Shown piece by piece: positions 8,275-14,861 of a DNA stretch of 44,253 nucleotides (position 1 is the stretch's first letter; every line of letters begins with the position of its first letter). Both the position numbers and the translations under genes were made by a program. A model generated the notes under the pieces. That model saw nothing but the letters and a program-made list of their open reading frames with translations. It did no database searches and had not been told where the DNA came from. Source of the DNA: Lachnospiraceae bacterium (GTDB taxonomy: Bacteria; Bacillota; Clostridia; Lachnospirales; Lachnospiraceae); assembly GCA_015057375.1 (NCBI GenBank), contig SVEM01000015.1, positions 1-44,253 of the forward strand. Reading direction: 5' to 3'.

Positions 8275-8480
8275 ATCGTTCATCCCTTTCGCCGATTTAA
8301 TAAATGATCTGTTACGATATCGTATGTATATATTAGCATATTTTTCGGTTGCGCACGAGAAAGAAGGCTTTAATGTTTCTGTATTTTTGTAAACCGGCGG
8401 TTGCAAAAGCGCAATTTACACGATATATCCCATCACACTGAGCAGCAAAAATGACATCCACATAACGGTCTGATAACAAA

Positions 8481-8498
8481 TTGACAGGGTACTGTCAA
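8481..8498. promoter_or_regulatory. Palindrome upstream of the toxin-antitoxin promoter
   Basis: TTGACAG-GGTA-CTGTCAA is a perfect 7-bp inverted repeat about 13 nt upstream of the -35 box used by the toxin gene. It could be an activator or repressor site. Confidence 0.35.
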
Positions 8499-8510
8499 GA
8501 ATAAATTTCA

Positions 8511-8540
8511 TTGACAAAACTATTGTTGTAACGATATACT
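8511..8540 (+). promoter_or_regulatory. Promoter of the toxin-antitoxin operon
   Basis: TTGACA (8511-8516), an 18-nt spacer and TATACT (8535-8540), about 60 nt ahead of the toxin start. Confidence 0.7.
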
Positions 8541-8574
8541 CTAGACAGGGAATAAAACTATCGTTATAACGACA
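8521..8574. promoter_or_regulatory. Twin operator-like palindromes in the toxin-antitoxin promoter
   Basis: TCGTTATAACGA at 8561-8572 is a perfect 12-bp palindrome just downstream of the predicted start of transcription. TTGTTGTAACGA at 8523-8534, inside the -35/-10 spacer, matches it at 10 of 12 positions; with flanks 13 of 16 agree. The centres are 38 bp apart. This placement fits repression by the HTH protein encoded by the second gene. Confidence 0.6.
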
Positions 8575-8597
8575 TAATATATAAGGAAGTATTTTTT

Positions 8598-9296
8598 ATG
8601 GCGAATAAAATAAATGTATATCACGGCTCCTCTTTAATAATAGAACATCCTGTTTTTGGTGTTGGTAATCCGAATAATGACTACGGCCTTGGTTTTTACT
8701 GTACTGAAAGCATTGAACTTGCAAAAGAATGGGCATGTTCAAACGAATCTGACGGTTATGCAAACAAATATGAACTGGATCTTTCGAACCTCTCTGTGCT
8801 CTCACTTACCGGCGGAGATTTTAACATACTTAATTGGCTATATGTGTTATTGGAAAATCGTAAATTCTGTATCGGCAGCGATGTCGCCACACAGGCAAAA
8901 GAATATATATTTGAAAACTTTGCAATAGATTATAAGCATTATGATATTATCAAGGGATACCGCGCGGACGATTCATATTTCTCTTTTGCCAATGCTTTTT
9001 TAAATAATACTATATCTATTTCACAGTTAGAAAAAGCTATGGTTTTAGGCAAACTTGGCGAACAGATTGTTGCCCTTTCAGAGAAGGCATTTAATTCTTT
9101 TTCATTTGTTGACAGTTTCTCTGCGCCAAAAGAAATCTACCTGCCTAAAAAACTTGCCCGGGATACAAATGCAAGAGAAAATTTTAGAAAAGAAAAACAA
9201 CTAAGTTCTATATTAACTGAAAAATATGTAATTGATATTATGAGAGAAGGATGGAAGAACGATGACGACCGCTTACAACGAGTTATACTTGGATGA
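8598..9296 (+). CDS. DUF3990-family protein, putative ADP-ribosyltransferase-like toxin
   Basis: 232 aa. The N-terminal ~170 residues match DUF3990: VYHGSS near residue 8, the NDYGLGFYCTES block near residue 27 and LAKEWAC following it, where the His and Tyr correspond to the NAD-binding motif of ADP-ribosyltransferase-like folds. DUF3990 proteins are usually encoded beside small HTH or DUF3791 partners and are regarded as toxins; toxicity here is inference. The remaining C-terminal ~60 residues are charged and helical. The start follows AAGGAAG. The gene overlaps the HTH gene by 35 nt, implying coupled translation, and both lie behind one promoter with twin palindromes. Confidence 0.8.
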   Translation: MANKINVYHGSSLIIEHPVFGVGNPNNDYGLGFYCTESIELAKEWACSNESDGYANKYELDLSNLSVLSLTGGDFNILNWLYVLLENRKFCIGSDVATQAKEYIFENFAIDYKHYDIIKGYRADDSYFSFANAFLNNTISISQLEKAMVLGKLGEQIVALSEKAFNSFSFVDSFSAPKEIYLPKKLARDTNARENFRKEKQLSSILTEKYVIDIMREGWKNDDDRLQRVILG

Positions 9297-9903
9297 TGCA
9301 ATGAATAATCTTGGCGACATGGTAGATTTTGCCGTTCGTGATCTCGGATATGAACCGGATGAATTTTTTGGGTGGTTTATATCATCAGGCATCGCTTCCA
9401 GATTTGAAAAGGGCAATCCAAAATATATTTCAGGTATGTCCGGCTATGAGCTCGCTGAAGCAGTCCTTAATGCAACAAATATTTCGCATGATATACAAGA
9501 ACCGACTTACATTGAATGCAAAGGCCGAGAATATTGGGCCGGCTGGATACTTGCTTACTATCAGTGGTTAACAAATAAACGATTTAAAAATATAGTAAAA
9601 GATGGGCTTACGCTTTCCTCAATATTTTCAATGTATATCCTTCATGAGGCCGATACAAGTAAATTTGTGGACAGTGCAAATGAAGTAATTTCCCGAAACA
9701 AGGAAATCAAAAAATCCAACCTGCATACTATTAGAAAAGCACGAGGGTTTACTCAACAAGAGTTAAGCGAGGCTTCCGGCGTATCTCTCCGTATGATACA
9801 GCTCTATGAACAAAAACAAAATGACATAAGTAAAGCCGGGGCTAAGGTTGTTTTGAATCTTGCCAAAGCGCTCGGTTGTGATATTGAAGATATACTTGAC
9901 TAA
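9262..9903 (+). CDS. Two-domain HTH protein, putative antitoxin of the DUF3990 toxin
   Basis: 213 aa from the ATG at 9262, with AGAAGGA 10 nt upstream inside the toxin gene; a second possible ATG is at 9301. The N-terminal ~150 residues (YLDDAMNNLGDMVDFAV, FFGWFISSGIASRFEKG, YWAGWILAYYQW) form a conserved module that I know as the partner of DUF3990-like genes in gut Firmicutes but that has no function I can name; it is probably the toxin-neutralising part. The C-terminal ~60 residues are an XRE HTH (IRKARGFTQQELSEASGV, SLRMIQLYEQ) and likely bind the twin palindromes upstream. A terminator follows directly. Confidence 0.8.
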   Translation: MTTAYNELYLDDAMNNLGDMVDFAVRDLGYEPDEFFGWFISSGIASRFEKGNPKYISGMSGYELAEAVLNATNISHDIQEPTYIECKGREYWAGWILAYYQWLTNKRFKNIVKDGLTLSSIFSMYILHEADTSKFVDSANEVISRNKEIKKSNLHTIRKARGFTQQELSEASGVSLRMIQLYEQKQNDISKAGAKVVLNLAKALGCDIEDILD

Positions 9904-9908
9904 AAATT

Positions 9909-9950
9909 GCCCCTGCAGATTTTACTCCACAGGGGCATTTCATTTTTACT
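9909..9950 (+). terminator. Terminator of the toxin-antitoxin operon
   Basis: GCCCCTG (9909-9915) pairs with CAGGGGC (9930-9936), followed by ATTTCATTTTT. It may also stop the convergent CDF gene. Confidence 0.8.
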
Positions 9951-9964
9951 CAACTGTGCCTATT

Positions 9965-11101
9965 TTATACAAATTCCGTTTCTATAACAAGCTCCAGTTT
10001 TGCCTCAGGATAGAGAGCCCTCATATACTCTTCAAACTCATTACGAAGCCCATCCCAATCAAAATCACTGTAATCCACGAGCAAATCACAATATATTACA
10101 TTTGCTTTTTTGTCATGGTAAAGTGCATGATAACCCGTTATATAACTACGTTCTCTTACGAATTCCGCAATTTCTTCCCTCATTTTCTTTGAAGCTTCGG
10201 TCTTATTGTCAACTGCATATATTCCAAATACAATTGTGACATTATACTCATGAAGTATTCTAAGCTGCAGTTCATGAAGATACTGGTAAACCTCTCCAAC
10301 AGTCTTTTCATGGCTAACTTCAACATTTACCGATGCTGAGTATGCATCCGGACCGTAATTGTGCAGCATCATATCTGCAGCATTTATTATTCCTTCGGTT
10401 GCACGAATTTCTTTATATAACTGATTTGCAAGCTCTCTGTTTCCGGACTTTCCGAGCAAATCTGCCAAAGACGAACGAAGAATCTCAAAACCGGATTTCA
10501 TAATAAACAAAGCTGTAACAATACCTGCATACGCGTCTATAGATACATTAAAAACAAGAAATACAACCACGGAAAATATTGTAACTCCGGCCGCATAAGA
10601 ATCATTTCTACATTCAATTCCTATGCCTGTCAGGCTGTCTGAATCAACACTTTTTCCCTTTTTAATCGTATATAGTCCAAGAAATAACTTTATAACTGCC
10701 GTAACAGCCACAATGATCAGGGTAAGATAAGATATGGAGAGCTCTGTTGGATTAAAAATAAGGTTCACAGAGGTCATAAGTATCTCTATTCCCATATACA
10801 TAATCAAAAGCGCTATAACAAGACTTGTGAGATATTCCACTCGGCCATACCCAAACGGATGCTTTTTTGTCGGCTTTTTACCTGCAAGCTTCACGCCTAC
10901 AATCGCAAGCACAGACGTGACTGCATCTGTTGCACTATGAATACCTTCCGATATAATGGCAATAGAAGAAACTCCCGCACCAATAATTATTTTGATAATA
11001 GAAATAACGATGTTGATAATGATTCCAAGTGCAGATGTGACAGTTATAACGCCCTCACGGCTATCCGAGCTCTGTCTCATTATTTTATACAGAAGCTTCA
11101 T
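9965..11101 (-). CDS. Cation diffusion facilitator (CDF) family transporter
   Basis: 378 aa from the ATG at 11101, which lies 9 nt after GGAGG; an in-frame GTG two codons upstream is only 3 nt from that site and is less likely. Six membrane helices occupy the first ~215 residues. Helix 2 carries SEGIHSATD, with His and Asp spaced as in the HxxxD metal site of zinc/cadmium-type CDF proteins, and helix 5 carries RNDSYAAG. The KHPFGYGRVEYL loop is typical of the family. The cytoplasmic C-terminal domain (about 215-300) is the ferredoxin-like CDF dimerisation domain, here with an extra ~80-residue second copy-like tail. It exports divalent metal by proton antiport; the metal is not certain. Confidence 0.93.
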   Translation of the reverse strand: MKLLYKIMRQSSDSREGVITVTSALGIIINIVISIIKIIIGAGVSSIAIISEGIHSATDAVTSVLAIVGVKLAGKKPTKKHPFGYGRVEYLTSLVIALLIMYMGIEILMTSVNLIFNPTELSISYLTLIIVAVTAVIKLFLGLYTIKKGKSVDSDSLTGIGIECRNDSYAAGVTIFSVVVFLVFNVSIDAYAGIVTALFIMKSGFEILRSSLADLLGKSGNRELANQLYKEIRATEGIINAADMMLHNYGPDAYSASVNVEVSHEKTVGEVYQYLHELQLRILHEYNVTIVFGIYAVDNKTEASKKMREEIAEFVRERSYITGYHALYHDKKANVIYCDLLVDYSDFDWDGLRNEFEEYMRALYPEAKLELVIETEFV

Positions 11102-11139
11102 ATGCACATACCTCCATTCTAATTATATTATTTCCCGAA

Positions 11140-12015
11140 TTATTTCCAAAAGCCCGGCAAAACATTGTAAAAATAAAGCGGCGCATATTCATAACTGTGA
11201 TATGCCTCTTCCTGTACCTGCCAGCGTATATTTCCTTCATTTTCACCTTCATCCGTAAAAACAAATGCCGGAGCATTTTTCTGAAGTGCATCAATAAGAT
11301 TACACATAGGGCCGTATGCGATGTCCTTATCACCTGTTACGGCATGTATGAAAAAGTCTTTCGAAGAATACCCGAATTTTTCAGGAATTTCATTGAGGAT
11401 AATCGCTGCTGCCTCCGCATTTCCTTCGATATTTTTATCTCTTGCACCATTAACCCAGCAGTCCCCGCTAAACGGCATAAAGTAAAAAAACTCATCAAGG
11501 TTATTAATATATGTATACCAGGTCGCAAGTGATCCCATGGAAAACCCGGAAAATGCACGGTGCTTTCTTGTCTTTACGATTTCCTCTTCATCAGTTGACT
11601 CCGCATAAGTTGAAAATGTTCCTTCAACCGCAGGAATGAGATTTTCCCTGATTTCCTTGTTAAATGCAAATACAGCATCTGCCGCCTTTGCAACCTGTCC
11701 CGCAAATGACACCTGATCATAATATGTAGGTGATACAACAATAATCGGCTCAATATCTCCATTTTCGATCATGTTGTCAAAACAATGTTTTATCGGTGAC
11801 GGCTCGGTTTCATTTCCAAGATACGCCTCCAGATTGCCTTCGCCACCGTGAAGTGTGTACAATACATTATATTTTTTGTTCTCATCATATCCATAAGGAA
11901 GATACACAAAACAATGCTTTGTAAAATCTCCTTTTTTATATTCCAGTCTGATAACTTTTCCGGCCTGTTTTGCCGGCTCTGTATATCTGTCCGGAAGCGG
12001 TGTGAATTTTTTCAT
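11140..12015 (-). CDS. Cytoplasmic carbohydrate esterase (CE1/esterase D-like)
   Basis: 291 aa alpha/beta hydrolase of the feruloyl/acetyl-xylan esterase group. YLPYGYDENKKYNVLYTLHG is the typical strand and oxyanion region, FSGFSMGS carries the nucleophile Ser159, and a His in the C-terminal EEAYHSYEY block is the likely catalytic base. There is no signal peptide, in contrast to the secreted relative encoded next door at 12154. The pair suggests release of acyl groups from plant polysaccharide outside and from imported oligosaccharides inside; this is inferred from location. The two genes appear to be transcribed separately because a terminator lies between them. Confidence 0.88.
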   Translation of the reverse strand: MKKFTPLPDRYTEPAKQAGKVIRLEYKKGDFTKHCFVYLPYGYDENKKYNVLYTLHGGEGNLEAYLGNETEPSPIKHCFDNMIENGDIEPIIVVSPTYYDQVSFAGQVAKAADAVFAFNKEIRENLIPAVEGTFSTYAESTDEEEIVKTRKHRAFSGFSMGSLATWYTYINNLDEFFYFMPFSGDCWVNGARDKNIEGNAEAAAIILNEIPEKFGYSSKDFFIHAVTGDKDIAYGPMCNLIDALQKNAPAFVFTDEGENEGNIRWQVQEEAYHSYEYAPLYFYNVLPGFWK

Positions 12016-12084
12016 GGCACTCTCCCCATAAATAGCAAATTTATATTATATATTTTATCATATGCGCCGGACGAAAACAAAGGC

Positions 12085-12124
12085 AAAAAAAGCACTTACC
12101 ACAATTTTGCAGTAAGTGCTTTTC
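12085..12124 (-). terminator. Terminator of the secreted esterase gene
   Basis: A 12-bp stem, AAAAGCACTTAC (12088-12099) with GTAAGTGCTTTT (12112-12123), leads into a T-run on the minus strand. Confidence 0.85.
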
Positions 12125-12153
12125 GTTTAATCAATATAATTCAATATCTGCTT

Positions 12154-14235
12154 TTATTCTTTTGTAAAGAATATCTTCAAAGTATTGTAAAGATGTATGT
12201 GCCACTGCCACATGTTATGCTCTCCATCCGGTATCATAATAAATTCGAAGTTACGTCCCGGTATTAAGTTCTTTGAAGTAGCAAGAGCTTTTTCCATAAC
12301 GTTTAACTGTCCTGAAAGAGCAAAGTCAGCAGAACCGTTACCGCAGTAGAAGAAACCAAGTGGCATACCATTTGCTTCGCCTTCTTCAATAACTTTGTTA
12401 AATTTAGCTGCTTCGTCTTCCTCACTCTTTTCAATACTAAAGTATCCTGAATATGGAGCGAACCAAGCAAAGAGGTCATAGTTTCCGTAGAATGCTGACT
12501 GGTATGTTGTATTTGAACCCATTGACAATCCTGCAAATCCACGATGCATACGGCTTGCCTGTAAGCTTTCAATAGAAACATCTCCATTAGCGTATGTTGA
12601 ATACTTAGCTTCAACTGCAGGAATGAGATCATTACGAAGCTCATGCTGGAATAAGATTGTAAGGTCAAATGCGTTATCAGGTTCAGGAGCACCCTCCGGG
12701 CGATAGAATGTTGGGTTAACGATGATACATGGCTCACAATATCCCTGATCAAATAACAAGTTAATCATGTTCTGGTTACGTGTATAGTCACCGTAAATAT
12801 TATCTCCCTTAATCCATGTGTCAGCGTTCTCTCCGCCACCATGCATCAGGTATAAAACATTATACTGTTTATCCGGATCATAGTCATATGGAAGGAAAAC
12901 GTTAGCCCATTTACGGATCTTTACTGATCTGCCCGGATCATATGTCTCAGTATCATACTCAAGTACTTCAATAGTTCCTCTCTTTGGAGCCTGTCCTGCA
13001 TTATCAATAGCAGATGGTACTTTTGTAACAAATCCATTTGAAACAACGCCATTTTCCTGCATAAATATACGTCTTGCAAAGTTATATAAACCAGCCTTGA
13101 ATAATTCGTTATCATGTGTGCCATTCATCTGAAGATACAGGCAGTCTGTTCCGTTGTCAGAAAGAGCCTGCTGATAATCAGCCGGTGCATTTCCTGCTAC
13201 ATTATCTCCGCTACCCTTCTGAATCATAACAAATGTTGTTGCCTTATACTCATCAGGAATACTAAATTTGTCTGCACCAACAGTATCCAATGCACCTTCC
13301 GTTGGAGCAAGTGCGCCTGTGTATGCTACCTTATCAACAAGTGATACTCCGATGCAGAGTGCGATACGTCCGCCCTGTCCGTAGCCTGCTACCGCAACAT
13401 TATGACGCTCTTTTGCTACAGAATATTTTGCCTCAACTGCAGGCATTAAGTCATCACTAAAGTCCTTAATAATATCTTCGTCTTTGTCACCGCTGATATT
13501 CGGCATAACAACGATCATTTCTTTAGCTCTCTTAAATGCCATTGCATTTGCAAGGATTGTATCTGCTGACATGTTCTTCCATGCTGCTTCTGTAGCATCC
13601 TCACCATGGAAAAGATATAATATCGGATACTCATTATCCGGTGAATAGTTTGCAGGAAGCTGTACAAGAGCCTTATGTTCCTTGCCTGTAGCCTTTGATG
13701 TATAACTTATAGTCTCAACTTTTCCCTTTGTTACATTTGCATTCTCATCTGCATAGCCGTATGGAAGATCAGTATATGTATCTGACTCTGGGAATGGAGC
13801 TATTGTAGGCTCCGGTGTTGCTGTAGGTATCGGAGTTGCAGTAGCAACTGCAGGGCTACTTGGAGCCGGAGTGTTAGATGTTACCGCATTCTCATTCTTA
13901 ACTACTTTTACAGTACACTTTAATGCTACCTTTTTACTACCCTTCTTTAATGTAACAACAACTTTAGCTTTACCGGCTTTAATGCCTTTTACAACAAATG
14001 CTGCTTTACCTTTTTTCTTAGCGGTTGCAACTGCCTTTTTCTTAGACTTAACCGTAAGCTTATATCCTTTTGCGTTCTTAACCTTTACTTTTTTCTTAGC
14101 ACCAATCTTAACTTCAACCTTTTTCTTGGCAAGTTTAGGTTTTTTAGCTGCGTATGCTTCTGCTCCCGGTAATGCCGCCTGAAGAACTAATGCAGCTGCT
14201 ACCAAAAGCCCGATACACTTTGTAGTGTGTCTCAT
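12154..14235 (-). CDS. Secreted two-domain CE1-type esterase with lysine-rich Ig-like module
   Basis: About 693 aa from the ATG at 14235, which follows GGAGG; the frame extends to 14286 without a site and into the promoter. Order of parts: a signal peptide ending AEAYA near residue 28; a strongly lysine-rich Ig-like domain (about 30-115); a Thr/Pro/Ala linker (about 118-150); esterase domain 1 (about 160-410); esterase domain 2 (about 425-690). Domain 2 has AGLSMGS with Ser571 and a C-terminal GEHNMWQW His, as expected for an active feruloyl/acetyl-xylan esterase. In domain 1 the equivalent block is AGYGQGG near residue 282-287, so the nucleophile Ser is replaced by Gly although a GTHD His is kept. 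Domain 1 is therefore probably inactive or binding-only. The lysine-rich module may hold the protein at the anionic cell wall. Confidence 0.88.
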   Translation of the reverse strand: MRHTTKCIGLLVAAALVLQAALPGAEAYAAKKPKLAKKKVEVKIGAKKKVKVKNAKGYKLTVKSKKKAVATAKKKGKAAFVVKGIKAGKAKVVVTLKKGSKKVALKCTVKVVKNENAVTSNTPAPSSPAVATATPIPTATPEPTIAPFPESDTYTDLPYGYADENANVTKGKVETISYTSKATGKEHKALVQLPANYSPDNEYPILYLFHGEDATEAAWKNMSADTILANAMAFKRAKEMIVVMPNISGDKDEDIIKDFSDDLMPAVEAKYSVAKERHNVAVAGYGQGGRIALCIGVSLVDKVAYTGALAPTEGALDTVGADKFSIPDEYKATTFVMIQKGSGDNVAGNAPADYQQALSDNGTDCLYLQMNGTHDNELFKAGLYNFARRIFMQENGVVSNGFVTKVPSAIDNAGQAPKRGTIEVLEYDTETYDPGRSVKIRKWANVFLPYDYDPDKQYNVLYLMHGGGENADTWIKGDNIYGDYTRNQNMINLLFDQGYCEPCIIVNPTFYRPEGAPEPDNAFDLTILFQHELRNDLIPAVEAKYSTYANGDVSIESLQASRMHRGFAGLSMGSNTTYQSAFYGNYDLFAWFAPYSGYFSIEKSEEDEAAKFNKVIEEGEANGMPLGFFYCGNGSADFALSGQLNVMEKALATSKNLIPGRNFEFIMIPDGEHNMWQWHIHLYNTLKIFFTKE

Positions 14236-14299
14236 GTTAAAATACCTCCTTATATTTTTGTAATTACAATGTTTAGGAAACACCAAAATACATAGTTAG

Positions 14300-14328
14300 A
14301 GTCTATCTTTTTTAGGTGTTCTTGTCAA
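14300..14328 (-). promoter_or_regulatory. Promoter of the secreted esterase gene
   Basis: On the minus strand TTGACA (14323-14328), 17 nt, TAGACT (14300-14305). Predicted leader about 58 nt. Confidence 0.65.
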
Positions 14329-14365
14329 GTATAATGGTTGTCGGCAAAGCAATATTATACTTGAC
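14324..14365. promoter_or_regulatory. 12-bp inverted repeat overlapping both divergent -35 boxes
   Basis: GTCAAGTATAAT (14324-14335) and ATTATACTTGAC (14354-14365) are perfect inverted copies 18 bp apart. Each arm contains most of one -35 hexamer of the divergent promoters, so a protein bound here would control both genes. Confidence 0.6.
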
Positions 14366-14389
14366 ATGTTTAACTCAATCCTTTACACT
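14361..14389 (+). promoter_or_regulatory. Promoter of the 55-aa gene
   Basis: TTGACA (14361-14366), 17-nt spacer, TACACT (14384-14389). It would give a leader of about 125 nt before the ATG at 14522. Confidence 0.6.
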
Positions 14390-14420
14390 TAATTTATAAG
14401 GATTTCATCTCCTTTTTATG

Positions 14421-14453
14421 CGAATGAGACATCCCGCATCTGGTGTTCATTCG
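14421..14453 (+). promoter_or_regulatory. Hairpin in the leader of the 55-aa gene
   Basis: CGAATGA (14421-14427) pairs with TCATTCG (14447-14453), with weaker pairing inside. It sits in the predicted 125-nt untranslated leader; function unknown. Confidence 0.4.
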
Positions 14454-14521
14454 ATATGGGGTAAATGCAATAATCAATTTAAACAGGTGTAGCAAAAATA
14501 TATTTTAAGAGGTGAATGCAT

Positions 14522-14689
14522 ATGCACAATGAAACAGTAAAAAAATTTAATATTGTTATTAAGTTAAAGGCTGACAACGTTTATGATGTATATCTTGATG
14601 ATGAGTGGATTGCATCTCGTGGCAGCTGTGATAATATTTTAGAGGTATTGAAAAGCGAGCTTAAAAAGTCTTTCTTGGATGAAAAATAA
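14522..14689 (+). CDS. Small acidic/basic protein of 55 aa, unknown
   Basis: A short gene with an ATG preceded by AAGAGGTG at good distance. The product begins MHNETVKKFNIVIKLKADNV and continues with YDVYLDDEWIASRGS and a charged helix (EVLKSELKKSF). It has no signal peptide or membrane helix. The layout, a short beta-hairpin followed by a helix, looks like a small folded protein rather than chance coding. It has its own promoter divergent from the secreted esterase and a terminator downstream. I do not recognise the family. Confidence 0.6.
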   Translation: MHNETVKKFNIVIKLKADNVYDVYLDDEWIASRGSCDNILEVLKSELKKSFLDEK

Positions 14690-14744
14690 AACAGAACCGT
14701 TAGATATTGGTATCAATGGTTGCATGTACATAATTAAGGTAAAA

Positions 14745-14780
14745 GAAGAGGGTGTTCCTAACGGATTTCCCTCTTTTTTC
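14745..14780 (+). terminator. Terminator after the 55-aa gene
   Basis: AAGAGGG (14746-14752) pairs with CCCTCTT (14769-14775) followed by a T-run. An outer CCGTTAG/CTAACGG pairing (about 14697-14703 with 14757-14763) competes with it. Confidence 0.65.
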
Positions 14781-14781
14781 A

Positions 14782-14810
14782 TTGTATATAACTCCATTTT
14801 ATGCTATATT
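14782..14810 (+). promoter_or_regulatory. Promoter of the chromate-transporter-family gene
   Basis: TTGTAT (14782-14787), 17-nt spacer, TATATT (14805-14810), about 50 nt before the start codon. Confidence 0.5.
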
Positions 14811-14861
14811 TAAAGGGTTATAGTGAGATAATTTTGTATTTTCGGAGGCATATTAAATACT

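Noticed and set aside
11102-11107. GTG start two codons upstream for the CDF transporter
   Set aside because: It lies only 3 nt from the GGAGG site; the ATG at 11101 has normal spacing.
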